In this document: positions 29,701-41,542 of the stretch, piece after piece
Numbering within the stretch: the stretch's first letter is position 1
How the letters are laid out: each line of letters opens with the position of its first letter
Assembly: GCF_964204645.1 (NCBI RefSeq)
Contig: NC_134028.1
Location: forward strand, 14,065,263 to 14,129,262
Reading direction: 5' to 3'
Origin: Tubulanus polymorphus
Taxonomy: Eukaryota; Nemertea; Palaeonemertea; Tubulaniformes; Tubulanidae
DNA: 64,000 bases
Position numbers and translations under genes: made by a program
Notes under the pieces: generated by a model
The model's database searches: none
Seen by the model: only the letters and a program-made list of their open reading frames with translations
What the model was told of the DNA's origin: nothing

Positions 29701-30633
29701 TGACCATAGAAAGCATTTATCATCAGAATTTTGTACATTTATAACAGCATTAGTTTTAAATGGTAATTTGATATAACTTGACCTATTTATATTATCATCT
29801 TTATAATATGCTAAATTATTTTCATCTATTGGTTTTGATTTAGTTAACGTATTATATTTTGTGTTATTAACATGTGAAGTCATAAATATTATTTCATCAA
29901 AAATTAAACCAGACCCTTCAAAATATTTCTCTTCGATTTTACTATTTATTTCATTATAACATTTATCTAATTTATCATCTATATGTTGTTTTGAAATAAT
30001 ATGTTGTGAGTGGGAATTTATATTATATATTAGTTTATCTTCAGATTTTATAAATTCAACTTTAGATGATATACTAATTTTAGGGTATTCAACATCAGTA
30101 ATTATTCTTATACTATTTTTCATATTTTCTAAATGTTTTTTATTTTCTTCTAATATTTTTCCTTTATGAAATTTAAACTCGATAGCTGCTGGACCAATAT
30201 CACTTTTAAATGCTTCGGTTATCTCTATTTCTTTTTTATTATCTAATGAATTAATATAATTTCTAACATCTTCCATGTATGGTATTTTATTATTTAATTT
30301 ATTTTTTATTCTTTTAATTGCCTTCTGTTTCTTATCATTATCTTTGTCAAAATAATCTTCACCTAAAATATCATTATTCATATTTCTAATATGACTATTA
30401 GTTTTTAAATGTTCTTTATAATATCTTTTATCACTGAATGATTGATTACATGTATCACATTTATATATTTCTTTTTCAATATTTAATTAATCTAATTTAG
30501 TTTCTAATATATCATCTTTATATTTTAACTTTAATCTATTTGCTAAATGTGTTCTAGTTTTATTGTGTCTTGCTTTTTGGGATTTATCTATATTGATTTT
30601 ACATGTTGGACAGTAGTACTAATTTGCTTCCAT
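26745..30633 (-). pseudogene. Family B DNA polymerase with zinc fingers, near complete but broken
   Basis: From the N-terminus: a C2H2 finger (stop TAG at codon 5), a second finger (YKCDTCNQSFSDKRYYKEH), a ~300-residue linker, exonuclease motif I YGDFES (~29195), an HNH/EndoVII-like insert RDHDHLNGKFRGAAHENCNL with LSGYDAHLF (~28680-28800), polymerase motif A YIDANNLYGWAM (~27930), motif B MNNAFYGKT (~27425) and motif C YFDTDSY (~27125). Breaks occur at ~30621, ~30487, ~29525, ~28640 and ~27478. The last ~55 residues are missing, joined to the coiled-coil gene at 26745. Protein-primed replication is expected from the family. Confidence 0.88.
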
Positions 30634-31330
30634 TTTAATACTAAATTTTTTATTAAAATTGGTTTTCAAATAATGCGTATTAGATACGTATTAGCTGCGT
30701 GTCTTTAATGTCTTTAGTAGTATTTTTGGTACTTTTAGTACATAAAGAATAAATATTTATTTTATTAGCACTGAATAAAATTATTTTCAAAACTACTAAA
30801 CTACTAAAGACAATAGAGACATAACAAACACATAGATTTATCATTACCGAATCAAATATATATAATAAATCTGTGAGATAAATAAATCTATGATATTCAT
30901 TACTGAATCTAATATATATGATAAATCTATTGGTGTTTGCAGTGTCTTTATTGTGTTTAGTCATTTTAGTACATAAAGAATATATCTTTATTTTATTAGT
31001 ACTTAGAAAAATAAATATATAAATAATTTTTATATGTGATAAATCTATGATATTTATCATTATTGAAACAGTAATATATAATAAATCTGTGTGATGAATA
31101 AATATTATTTTTGAAACAGTAATATATAAAATCCATCAGATGAATAAATATAATTATTGAAACGGTAATATATATATTTATATCTTTATCTCTTCAGTAG
31201 TTTAGTAGTTCTATTTTATTTTTGAAACTACTTATAATATAAAGATTTATTCTTTGTGTACTATAAGTACTAAAACTACTAAAGGCAATAAAGAATAAAG
31301 ACATAGAGGGTATTATATTCATATTTTAAA
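30634..31330. repeat. Intergenic AT-rich tandem repeats
   Basis: About 700 bp without a gene. The first ~25 bp are the PolB promoter A-run; at 30660-30668 the sequence switches to the element's convergence-region sequence (TTTTCAAATAAT, GTATTAGATA). Then come diverged tandem units: AGTACATAAAGAATA with TTTATTTTATTAG (30735-31010) and TTGAAACAGTAATATATA with ATCNGTNNGATGAATAAATA (31060-31180, at least three copies of ~45 bp). Confidence 0.6.
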
Positions 31331-32475
31331 TTACTTTTCTGATTCTAATTCTAACCACAAATTGTGCCGTGCATCTCTTAATTCTTGTAATTTTCTATTG
31401 CCTTCAACTTCACCTAATAGTTTAGTATGATAACCATCATCAGCCTTCAAACCTTTAGCATACAATTCATAAGTTAAATAAATATATTTATTTAATTGAT
31501 TTTCACTTATATTTTTATATTTATTTTTTGCATCATTTCTTATTTCATTTATAACATTTTGTGAAAAATCTTCAAAACTGTATTATTGAATTATTTCATC
31601 AAAGTTATCGATTTTATCATCATTAGCAGCAACTTTTTTCAATTCTGTTAAAAAATCTGTATTTTCAAATTGTATGAAATAATGTATACCCGAATAATCA
31701 CCTGAAAATGTTTTTATATCTGTCCAATTAGTTTTTAGATCTGATAATACTTCTTTTGGATTATTTCTTACATAACCGATAAAAATTGATCTATATAATT
31801 TCCTATGATTATTATTTTCGATATCAAAAATTACAGTTGGTACTCTATAAAGGCGTTTTGAATCAATAGCTTTTATTGTATGTTCAATCGAATTATCATG
31901 TTTAATTTTATCTTTAGGTAATACAACAACATTACACTTTTCAAATATATTTCTTTCTACATTATCTAAATGTATTTGAGTTAATTTATGCTTTGAAAAA
32001 TTACTACGACTTATATATTTATCACATTCTTCACAATATTTATCATTGTTATTATCTTCTTCAGTATTACAATTATCAATTTCACTATTATTATTCAATT
32101 CATTTATAGTCTTATTCTTATTTTTCTTATGCTTGAGTGAATTAAGATAAGTTGCCCAATTCTTATAACTTTTATACTGTTTACATACGTCACAATATTT
32201 TTCATTTGTCTTTTTTGTTTTGATATCAGGTTCAATCTTATCATCATTCGATGGAGAAGGCATAATATTATCTTCTATTTTAGATTCAATATTATCTTCT
32301 ATTTTAGGTTCAATATTATTATCTATTTTTGTTTCAATATTATTATCTATTTTACTTATTCTATATTTGAAATGATTAAAGTATTCTCCAAGATACTTAC
32401 TATATTCATCATAAGGTATTATATAATATATATCATTTCACTTGGACATTGTATTTCATATATTCCTCCTTCCAT
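31331..32475 (-). pseudogene. C2H2 zinc-finger protein, long version, broken
   Basis: Begins MEGGIYEIQ at 32475, breaks near 32435, and continues with repeated IDNNIETKID/IEDNIESKIED-type units, then two C2H2-like fingers (YCDVCKQYKSYKNWATYLNS, in which one His is lost, and YCEECDKYISRSNFSKHKLTQIH). A further ~150 residues resemble a small globular part. A TAA at 31580 interrupts before the C-terminal ~80 residues (NQLNKYIYLTYELYAKG). It follows MCP directly. Function unknown; compare 54089-55242. Confidence 0.65.
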
Positions 32476-32507
32476 TGATTATTAATTTTTTTATTAAAAT
32501 TAAAATT

Positions 32508-33541
32508 TTAATACATAACACTACTCAATTGAGAATTCATGATATTTAATTGCGCGTCAGAAATAATATAAATGTGCATTTTGAAATGTTTGATTCCTTA
32601 CTTCTTTTTTATGAATAATTGTATCCCATCTTTAGTGTTCTGTAATTTTTTCCCAGAACCATGTAATGAATTATCCTCTGTTGTTCTAAAATCTAACCAT
32701 AATGCGTATTTATTGCCGGTATACTAACCAATTTGATTAATATTACAATTTTCAGATGATTTTACTTTTTCATTCATAAAATGTTTTCTAATTTCTGGCC
32801 ACTGATCTATCATTCTCATTCCTAGACAGAATATTCTATTTGCTATACCTTCGATAGTTATTTCTACTTTTGTTATTTTTATGATTATAATAATTATCAA
32901 CATTTATTGCACCATTAGAATATGTTGCCATTGTGAAAAATATTAATATACCTTTAATAGATCTTCTAGGGAAGTTAATATTCTCATTAATTATTTCATC
33001 ATTTGCATTAATAGTTACAGTTTTAAATTTATCAATATAATCATATAAAAATGAAAATCCCTGATTGTATTGAGTTTGAATTATGCTAGCAATATTTTCA
33101 TCAGTTACTGTATCATATTCTAAACATTTATTCGATAATTTATAATTTATTTTGGTTTTCTGATTGGATGCCTTGAAATATCATATTATTTCTATTTTCT
33201 TTTGTTAACCATAAATCTTTATAATGCGTAAAAAAATTATAATCATCTAATGAGAAAACTGTTTCTGGTCCAATCTTTATAGTTAATTTTTTAATCAAAT
33301 TTCTTCCAACATAATCAACAACATAATTATTATTATTACCAGTTACTTTTATATCAGCTGATAAATAAATACTATTTGGAATATAAAAAGTATTTTGTGT
33401 TAATCTTGGGATTTTAACAGATAAAGTTTCATCAGGATTAATATTAGAAGGATTATGGGTAATTATATGATGAGATCTTTCTGCTTTAATAGCATTAGAT
33501 ATTCTAGAATTCTTAGAAGGATTTATGTAACTCCCACTCAT
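32508..33541 (-). pseudogene. Major capsid protein, internal deletion
   Basis: Same protein as 51377-52624. Residues ~1-130 are intact, then ~80 codons are deleted (the join is at 33150: SENQNK directly to the YKLSNKCLEYDTVTDEN region), and a frameshift follows near 32880. The tail MHIYIISDAQLNI is recognisable. Without the deleted part of the first jelly roll it cannot fold as a hexon-type capsomer. Confidence 0.85.
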
Positions 33542-33558
33542 TTATTTAAGAAAAAAAA

Positions 33559-34996
33559 TTACTTATTTATTTTGATCATATTCACTAACCGAAAAATAAT
33601 AGCACTTACAACTGTAATTAAAAATAAGACAATATGTTCAGCATCAAAGTTAGTAATGTTTCCTGCAGATTTCAATATAAAACCAACAATTGATGCAATA
33701 ACTCCTGGTAAAGCTGCAGCAGTATTTTTAGATAGTTCCCATAGCTATTTTGCTAATTTCTTTAAATCATCCTTAACTTTATCTTGTATAGAATTATTAC
33801 TCGGAGGTTTATCCGGTTTATTGGGAGTAGGTGGAGATTTTAAAGCATTTGATATTGCTAAACCTATTGTCGTAAATACCATAGTTACAGCTGTTAGAAT
33901 TGAAAGAATTGTTATACCTTCTAGTTTAAATAATAATTTTATTCTATCTTTTAATGATATTTCAGAATTTGGTTTCATCAACAAATCTTTAAAGATAACT
34001 TTTAATCTATCAATATTATAATCGTATGATTTGAATAATAATTTAATTTCTTCTTTTTGTAATTCTATGTTATATTCTAAATCATCAATTTCTTTTTCTA
34101 AATATGCATTTCTTTTTTTAAATTCAATTTCTTCAATAACTTTATTATCTCTATCTAATTTTAATTGTTCTATTTCTTTAATTTTATCAGTTCTATCTTT
34201 TTCCAAAGTTCTAATTTTAAAATTTCTTATACTTTTATCATGCGCAAATTTATCAGATGCAAGTCTTATACTAATAATTTCTCTAATTGCTTTATCAGAA
34301 AATATATTTTAATTTTCTTATTCTTGATCTGTTGCATCAAGTAACCCATTTGGTAAAAAATTTTCAATTGGAACTTTATTTGATTTAAGTTTACCAGAAG
34401 TTGTTTTTGTTTCTAAATTATTATCAATTGTTTCAAATAAGTCATTAATTCTTTGTTTAAATACTCTTTTATTTTGATTTATTTCTTCTCGTGTAACATT
34501 TTCTATTTCATTACTATTACTTATTCTTTCAATTCTAGATGGTTCTAAATTACTCAACGTTGACTCTGCTAATATTTTGTTGTTTTTTTTTATAAGAGAT
34601 GTCAATATAATAATCATCTTTCAAATGATAATAATATTCACCATCTAAAGATTTTTATTTTTGTACTAAAAGTCTAGCACCTCTATCATTGATATTATAT
34701 CCAGATCTTTCAAATATATGTTTGAAATTATAAATATATTCATTATATTCGAAATTTTGTTTTAATAAATCTGGATTTTCATTTTCAGGATTTATTCTCG
34801 ATCTAGTTCTTCTATCAAATCCATCTGTTGATGGGCCTTTAGAACCACTATCTGCTAAATTAGAACTATATGCTGTTTCGTCATCATTATCAATATTAGT
34901 TTCAGCATCATTATCATTATAATCATCATCAATATACCCATCATTATTATTTCCCATTTCTCCCATTTCATTATCTTCTCCACCTTCTACTTCCAT
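33559..34996 (-). pseudogene. Coiled-coil/membrane virion protein, broken
   Basis: Begins MEVEGGEDNEMGEMGNNNDG, an acidic low-complexity N-terminus, then a helical region with a coiled coil (KEIEQLKLDRDNKVIEEIEF), the span ILSILTAVTMVFTTIGLAIS and the C-terminal SIVGFILKSAGN hydrophobic region. Frameshifts or stops occur near 34650, 34600, 34315 and 33745. Upstream motif TAAATG is present. Homologous to 49876-51336. Confidence 0.75.
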
Positions 34997-35012
34997 TTAT
35001 ATCTTATAAAAA

Positions 35013-36312
35013 TTAAAATTTAGAATATAATATTCCTCCGATTACAATTCCTATACAAGTTATAGCTTATTTAATATTTTCATGGGATTTATTATCATTA
35101 TCAGTTTTAATTATATCATGTTGAATATTATCAGTTTTTCTATGTTCTGTAGTATTGTAATCTTTTATTTTAGAATCATTATCCAATTTAATATTCTTAG
35201 TTTTAGTTTCAGTTGATTGAATATGTTTTTTAATTTTTTCACCTTCCATTAGTTTTGGAGCAGTAATAATCTTTTTATTTATATCATTCAATCCAAACTT
35301 ATTATTTATTGTTGCAGTCTTAATTAGATTATTATAACAAATTATATTTCCCATCTTTAAAACTAAATCATTAGAAATAATTAATAAATTGGGTCATATA
35401 CAATAATTTAATCTAATATGTGATTTACCTAAATAATTTTGGTACCTAACTATGTTTTCTGGAATCGATGTATTTTTATCATTATGAATGGAATCTTCAA
35501 GTAATACTTTGAATTGTTTCTGCGCATCGAATGAAGTGTTATCATTTCCAACTATTGGTGATCTTGTTTCAACTTGCGCACCTAAAATACATATCAAATA
35601 AGTTCTAATAGATTGATTTATTCTTTGTATACCTGATTTTGTAAAACCTTCACTATTTTCTAAAATGAAATTAATCCAACCATTATTATTATCAATTTTA
35701 TAATTATGATAAGCTCCAATTCTATGCATATAATCAATTCTTTTTATTTCATACTGTCCACCAACACCTTGCAATTTACCATGCGCTCTAAAATCGGAAT
35801 TATTATTTATATTAAATTCATTACATATTTTATAAAACTTAGATAGATTAATATTATTATCCAATTCTTTAAAATATTTAGATCTGGGCAAAGGACATTC
35901 TAATTCATTTAATATTATTCTGATTTGAAAATACGTGTGAAATCTAAATATTGTGTGAATTAATTTTAAATCAGAATTCAAATTTTATCTAAGTTATTTA
36001 AATGATTATTCCAACTTATACCACAACCAGTTGTTGCACAATAAACAGCAAAATTTAATCGATTCTGCCAATATTTCATATTAGATTTTACTTTATATAT
36101 ATATGATATTCATCTCGAGTAAAAGTAACTTCATATGTATTAAATATATTTTCCATTTTAGAAATAAAAAACTGTGTTTCAGTAACATAAATTTCTAAAT
36201 TAGTTAATGAATTTAAACCTAAATTTTTATATGTAATATTTCTATTAAAATCTATTGCAGGAATATTATATTTAATTGATTTATTATATTGGAAAGCTTT
36301 TGGAAACCCCAT
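35013..36312 (-). pseudogene. ~450-aa conserved element protein with C-terminal anchor, broken
   Basis: Homologue of 48481-49859. Segments: MGFPKAFQYNKSIKYNIPA, CGISWNNHLN-type block, FRFHTYFQIRIILNELECPL, IRTYLICILGAQVETRSPIV and LNYCIGPNLL-type block, then a polar tail and a C-terminal hydrophobic anchor (ITCIGIVIGGILY). A block of ~50 residues around 35760-35780 differs or is deleted. Several frameshifts and a stop in the anchor region (TAA at ~35070) break it. Confidence 0.7.
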
Positions 36313-36329
36313 TTATATAATTAAAAAAA

Positions 36330-36763
36330 TAATAATTTGCTAATTCTTTTAATAACTTATCATGTTCTTCAACTGTTATATTACCATTTAAACTTATTAT
36401 ATAATTTAATGTATTTTTTTATTTATTTATTTCTTTTATATTAGTTTTAGTTTTTTCTTTATTACTTTTTATATTTGATTTTGAACTAATACCAGTTAAA
36501 ACACTTGATGATAATCCTAGCACGCCAATTGATATAGCTAAAGGTGTTAATGGACTGAATATTGCTAGAAATGTTGTTACAAAACTAATTGTAACTGAGC
36601 CACTGATAATAAAATAATAGATAATTTTACTTTTTAAATATTTTTTCTTTTTTATCTTTAAGGCATTTTCAAATTCTAATATTTGTTTTTCCAAATATAA
36701 TTTTAATTTAGTTTCATTTATATCATGAGGAATAATATTAACACCACCAACTTTATCATCCAT
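36330..36763 (-). pseudogene. 144-aa two-span membrane protein, broken
   Basis: Homologue of 60707-61141: a basic helix (KIKKKKYLKSKI), then the hydrophobic pair IIYYFIISGSVTISFVTTFLAIFSPLTPLAI and VLGLSSSVLTG. A frameshift in a poly-T run near 36415 cuts the C-terminal ~30 codons, and the original stop codon has been lost (TAT instead of TAA). Confidence 0.75.
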
Positions 36764-36782
36764 TTATTTAGAAAAGAAATTA

Positions 36783-37206
36783 CTAATTAGTAAATTTATA
36801 TGCTACAAATGTAACAATAACTGTTCCACCTAAAATCCATATTATTTCATATTTCTGTTGTTCTTTACTTGGGGTATAATAATCTGATAATTTAGGTTTC
36901 TATAGATGTAATTTTTCTTAATTTGTTGCTGCGTTATATAAACTCATTGCATCATCAACTGATTGAAAATCTCTATGTGAAATCTTCTGATCATATAATT
37001 CTTTGTTAATATAATCCATATAGTTTTGCCTCTTTTCTCTATATTCTTCTGCTGATTTATTATATTTCTCTAATTCTAAGTTATTTCTTTTTTGTTCTGA
37101 TAATGAATCCCATTTTTATCAATATGCTTGAATAAATAACACCACCTGTAAATGCTAAAGCGTTAACAATTGCCGATCCTATAATAGTTATAATTGCAGA
37201 TGCCAT
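36783..37206 (-). pseudogene. 140-aa membrane-anchored virion-type protein, broken
   Basis: Homologue of 47586-48008. Starts MASAIITIIGSAIVNALAF; an inserted base near 37115 shifts the frame, and a stop occurs at ~36905. C-terminal span VIVTFVAYKFTN is still visible. Confidence 0.75.
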
Positions 37207-37230
37207 TTATTTAGCAAAAAAATTGTACAT

Positions 37231-37452
37231 TTATATAGGAGGAATATATTTTTGTTTTTCCAAATAATCAATTGTTAAATTAGATAAAGTAACTGCTAAC
37301 GTTAATTTTAAAATATCATTTATATCAAATCTATCAACATTAACACTTCCCATTTTAAATACTTCTTTTAATACCATTGAATAACCAACAGTTCCAACTG
37401 ATAGTAAGGCACCATTATATAATCCAGTTATTATCCACTTATTATCACTCAT
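37231..37452 (-). CDS. 73-aa small hydrophobic conserved protein
   Basis: Intact ORF, nearly identical to 47340 and 61603. A glycine-rich hydrophobic N-terminal half (WIITGLYNGALLSVGTVGYSMVLKEVF) and a second hydrophobic segment (DILKLTLAVTLSNLTIDYL) suggest two membrane or membrane-active helices. Ends KYIPPI. The ATG overlaps the previous gene's stop (ATGA). A tiny virion membrane protein is likely but unproven. Confidence 0.75.
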   Translation of the reverse strand: MSDNKWIITGLYNGALLSVGTVGYSMVLKEVFKMGSVNVDRFDINDILKLTLAVTLSNLTIDYLEKQKYIPPI

Positions 37453-37784
37453 TTATTTATCAAAAAATTACTTTCTTCAAAATATTTAGTTATCTTAGTT
37501 ATAATTATTTCAACATTTAAAGTATTATTAGTTTTATGATTATCATATATTTTGGATAATGTGTTTTTAATATCATCGATAATTCCATCTTCATTTAGTT
37601 CAAAATATTCTAAAGGCGTTTTGATTAAATCAATTACTTTTTCTATATTATAATTTTCTTTATTAATAATTGATGCATTGTTACTTTTAATATCAGTAAT
37701 TATATCATTAAGTTTAATTCTCATTTCTCTACCATGTTTAAAATCAAACCCAAAACATATACTCGGTCCAATAGCTATATTCAT
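37449..37784 (-). CDS. 111-aa member of the 118-aa conserved family
   Basis: Intact ORF. Starts MNIAIGPSICFGFDFKHGRE and ends TKYFEESNFLINK like the 118-aa homologues at 46983 and 61825, but the central part (residues ~35-60) is shorter and divergent. No known motif. Upstream motif AATTTTTTTTGATATATAAATG-like (T-run then TAAATG). Confidence 0.7.
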   Translation of the reverse strand: MNIAIGPSICFGFDFKHGREMRIKLNDIITDIKSNNASIINKENYNIEKVIDLIKTPLEYFELNEDGIIDDIKNTLSKIYDNHKTNNTLNVEIIITKITKYFEESNFLINK

Positions 37785-37801
37785 TTATATATCAAAAAAA
37801 A

Positions 37802-38559
37802 TTACTCTTTACATCTTATAACAAATTCATAATTTACAGGTAAATTATTTATATCAATTAAATATCCATTATGATTTCTAATTTCTAATCTAAAATTATT
37901 AAATTTAGGAATGCATGGTTTGAAATCACACTCAGATAACTTATAATTTATCTGCGTTCCAAATTCTTTAACATTCTTCAATGGTGAAATGTTTAATAAA
38001 CCAGAATTACAACTTATATCTTTAGTTGCTTCGAATGTTTTTGTAGGATCAATTAAATTGCAATAAATATAAAAATGCGTGTAAGGTATAAAGTTTGGTG
38101 TAGCATCAATATTTGTAAAAGATCTATCTGGAGGAATTCCTAACAGTTTAGCTATAGGTTTTTTACCATAAATCTATTTGTTTCAATATTAGACAACCTT
38201 ATCTTTATTTTGTCAGAACTCTCACTTTATAAAAATCTAATATTAACCCCGGAATTACTACCTGACTTGTGCCAGGCTTTTCTATTAATTTCTTGTGCCA
38301 ATGTATCTAAATTATATAACCCTGGTTTTAAATATATAGAGGCCCATTCATTTTTATTTTCATCAAAAATTAAAAAGGCTCTATGTTCAATAGTTTTATT
38401 CGATATATTGTAAAATGAGTTACATACATTTACATTTACTAATTTTAAATCTACACGATTCTTACATTCTCTTTCTAATTGTACTAGTAAATTATGTGAT
38501 TTATAAAGTGTAAGTCTTCTAGAATCAACAAATATTCTATATTCTTTTAATTCTACCAT
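37802..38559 (-). pseudogene. Penton (single jelly-roll minor capsid) protein, frameshifted
   Basis: Homologue of 46211-46966 and 62198-62956. The N-terminal 110 codons are open (YRIFVDSRRLTLYKSHNLLVQLE); a frameshift at ~38225 and a damaged stretch near 38175-38190 separate them from the rest (TPNFIPYTHFYIYCNLIDPTKT-type block, GTQINYKLSEC, LEIRNHNGYLIDINNLPVNY). Family role: penton at capsid vertices. Confidence 0.8.
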
Positions 38560-38576
38560 TTATTTTATATATTTTC

Positions 38577-38857
38577 TTATTCGAAATCTATGTCATGGTG
38601 CCCTTTTTCATTCTTGCCCTTATATCTGAAATAAAAATCACCTGAACATAATTCTTCTAAATCTTCACTTGATAATCTATGAAATCTATCTGGTAAATAT
38701 GTTCTGAATTTATATGTATTTCCTTTTAATCCGTCATATTCTAAGTGGATAACTAATTTACTACCATATCTATTAGTAACTGTATCAATATTTGTAATTA
38801 GATATTTCTTATGAATTGTTAATTCCGTTAACCTTTTGAATTTATAATCTACTGATT
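38577..38857 (-). pseudogene. 117-aa element protein, 5' end cut by palindrome
   Basis: Open frame from ~residue 25 (SVDYKFKRLTELTIHKKYLI) to the end (GKNEKGHHDIDFE). The first ~25 codons, the promoter and the whole PolB gene are absent: the terminal palindrome arm begins directly at 38858. Confidence 0.75.
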
Positions 38858-38994
38858 GTTGTTCTAGATTAAAGGTTGAGGGGGCGAGTGAGTAAAAAAT
38901 GAAAAATAAATTCGAGTGTGCGAGAATTTATTTTTCATTTTTTATGAAATCGACCTCTCGACCTTTGATCTAGAACAACTAAACCCATATTACT
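38858..38994. repeat. Terminal palindrome, inner arm truncated
   Basis: GTTGTTCTAGATTAAAGGTT is inverted at the right arm (ACCTTTGATCTAGAACAAC), with AAAAAATGAAAAATAAATTC stems and a loop around TCGAGTGTGCGAGA. The right arm extends further to the border ...CATATTACT at 38994; the left arm stops where the 117-aa gene begins. Host sequence follows. Confidence 0.75.
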
Positions 38995-41542
38995 CCTATA
39001 GCTCTTATACGAGAACAAACCGGACATCCACCTTCATCGTTTAATACTAAAAGTAATAAAGCCCGCATTGAATTTGAAAATAGGAATTTGTTTCTGTCGC
39101 GGTTACTCGTGCAAGTTTACAAAATATCAGATTGGAACATCTCTAACCCGTTAATTCAAGTCTATACAATAGGTGGAATACCACATATACTTACTCAGTC
39201 TAAACACTTATACTGCTGGTCTATCACAGTCGATGTTCTGCAGTACATTGTCTTCAACTGGACTAGTGATCTCGTCTCGTCACCAGGTGACTTTGGTGTA
39301 TATAAACAGGAAGGTTTACGTATTGTGAGAACTGATATTTTACTCAGTTTTAACCATCTTAAACCTCTGAGTGTAAAATCAGACGGATTTCTCGTGATTC
39401 TGTGCCTTTTAACGACATCGGATTTTGTAAGATCGAATTTGAAAATAGAATTTGATGTGCAATCGATGACAATATCAGACGTCTACGTCAACAAGCCAAG
39501 TATATGGGTTGTGAATCAAATTTGTATGAAATAATTGTTTTGATGATCTATGATTTTGATGAATATAATGCAGAGTGAAACAATCGAGAAATGCAATGTT
39601 TCGAACTTCAGACAATATAACAGCGCAATTTTTAAAATCAAAATACTTATAATGATGGACAGAAGAAGGACGGTTATAGTGTAAACTACTAACTTATTAT
39701 CAACATCGTTATGTATTTCAGGCAGCGTAAAATGTGAAATCATTGAACTCTCACAATATGTTCCAGCTCAATTTTTGAATCAAAATGATATTGATGCACC
39801 GAAGAAGTTCAGTTTAAATGAAACGACTAACTTATTATCAACATGTTATGTATTTCAAGCAGCGAAAGTTGTGGAAATATTAAACTCTCTTGTTTTAAGT
39901 TTAAGGCATTTTACTTGTCGTTTTGCCGTCCGTAAGCGATTCTCTTATATTTCGGAATGATGTAGGCGCGATGTCATTACCAGCTATTTTTTCAGGTTGT
40001 AAGGAGTTTGAAATTCTAAACGTACAATGCTGTAATCAATTCTCTTACATTTTAGAATTCGAATGACGTGACAACAATTACAGCTGCTGCAATATTCCCG
40101 AGATTAAAGAATACATTGTATCGTGTAACTACATTACATTTAAAAACTGGAAAGTGAACATCTATGAATCACAGCAGTTGAAACTAACAGTGCTATCAGA
40201 AAACTGTGATCGAGCTGGTTTTTATATATTTGACGGTAGTAATTTCACAGCTAGACGCTATGGTCCGTATTGTCCTGGTTCATACTACGGTCGATCTGTC
40301 GTCAGCCTGATTACATCAGGTGAACCGGTTACTGTAGTAACATACGCTTATTACTATAACAATCAGTTAACAGTTGGTAGCTCATCTCTTATATTTGCTC
40401 CTACTGATTGTGATGGTTATGTTCTACCGGAAGAAAAACGTCAGATCAATATGACGTCACACTGTCTCGTGATTACACCTGAAAATCGACGCCTTCGTTT
40501 GAAAAATATTCACATATTATCAGAACACGAATATCAAACTGATAAATGTTTTCTCGGGATTTCATCGCGATGTGATCAGTCTCTGAGTTTGAGTATTAAT
40601 CATTTTCTTAATAACAGTTCCGTATTAAACCACTGTAGATTTCACAGGTAATGAGTTTGGATTCTGGCAGGAACCACTAATAGTTAAACTACGCCGTAAA
40701 TGTCTAGGAGTGAAAAAATCCGATAGTTCTGGATTTCTTGGATCCCGTCTCCCAGTTACCACTAAAGATAAATGTGGACTCGTGCAGTCGCCGAACTACC
40801 CTGGTTGGGCAGGACGTAGATCAAAATCTATTTCCTAAAAATTTGAAAACCAACCAATTATATTTCAATATTACAGATTTATTGTCAAATTCATTGGATC
40901 AGTTTCATGCAAACTACATGCATGATACAAACAACATGCATGAGAATGATCCGATCATTTTGATACAATCAATCAATTACGAACCCTTTCTTAATGGAAA
41001 ACATTCCAAAACCATTGAAACCAAACATGAAACTAAAATATGTGATAATAACGCGGTTCGTGGACTTATATTTCATAGTTTAACAGATAATACTCTGCAT
41101 TTTGTAGTAATGAATGGTATACCCATCTTTCAAATACAATACACTTTACACGAGTTGTTACCGATTAAAGATTTCGATGATTTCTACTGTAAGGATTTCT
41201 AGATTCTGGAATTTCCTGTATCAAATTCATCAGAGATGAACGTCTGAATTGGGAGAACGCTGAAATATACTGTAGACAGAAGTACGCTGCACATCTACTG
41301 AGTATCATTTCAGAACAGGAAATGATTTCATCAAAAGAATATTCGCTACAGAACTTCTCCGAATGGCGTACTCATTGAAAGCGCTCATAATGATGATTGG
41401 ATCGAAATGGAAGGTAATACTAATGTATTCAAAAATTAATTAGAAAAGAAAGAATTTTAAAGAAATAATATATTTAATTTTCTTCACGAAACAGAATGAT
41501 GGTTATTACACGTGGACTGGCGGTAAACCATTGAGCTACACA
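38995..41542 (+). pseudogene. Host locus with CUB and C-type lectin segments
   Basis: Host-type DNA between two element termini. Coding-like pieces, with gaps that look like introns and several frame changes: 39088-39534 (VDVLQYIVFNWTSDLVSSPG, CUB-like), ~39721-39830 after an acceptor ATGTATTTCAG, 40095-40670 (a cysteine-rich CUB-like domain, NYITFKNWKVNIYESQQL to FAPTDCDGYV), 40670-41202 (CGLVQSPNYPGW, classic CUB signature, but in another frame) and 41210-41542 (lectin). Secreted immune-type or matrix protein is the likely product. The indels may be real decay or assembly error. Confidence 0.6.
41210..41542 (+). pseudogene. C-type lectin-like domain, cut by element insertion
   Basis: CIKFIRDERLNWENAEIYCR, then QKYAAHLLSIISEQE, is the conserved start of a C-type lectin domain. 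After a frame change comes GVLIESAHNDDWIEME, an intron-like gap with acceptor CTTCACGAAACAG (~41492) and NDGYYTWTGGKPLSYT. The WTGGKPLSYT strand is interrupted by the palindrome border at 41543; the expected remainder of the domain is not in the window. Confidence 0.65.

Larger units (their letters stand above)
19249..38994. mobile_element. Composite Polinton-like locus with two terminal palindromes
   Basis: Left terminus AGTAATGGGGAT at 19249, right terminus ...CATATTACT at 38994. From left to right: integrase arm (HNH to ATPase, plus strand), then a deleted capsid/polymerase arm (24490-30633, minus), then a second copy of the middle region and capsid arm (30660-38857, minus) ending in the right palindrome. 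The left flank is Harbinger DNA and the right flank is a host CUB/lectin locus, so the two ends do not come from one simple insertion. Confidence 0.7.

Noticed and set aside
33455-34021. 188-aa plus-strand ORF, and similar ones at 25563, 50868 and 57191
   Set aside because: Antisense to the coiled-coil/membrane gene; reproduced at every copy because the sense strand is conserved, with no independent evidence.
19249-38994. A single clean insertion with matching ends
   Set aside because: The left flank is Harbinger DNA and the right flank is a host CUB locus, and internal content is duplicated (two MCP and two coiled-coil genes), so the unit is composite.
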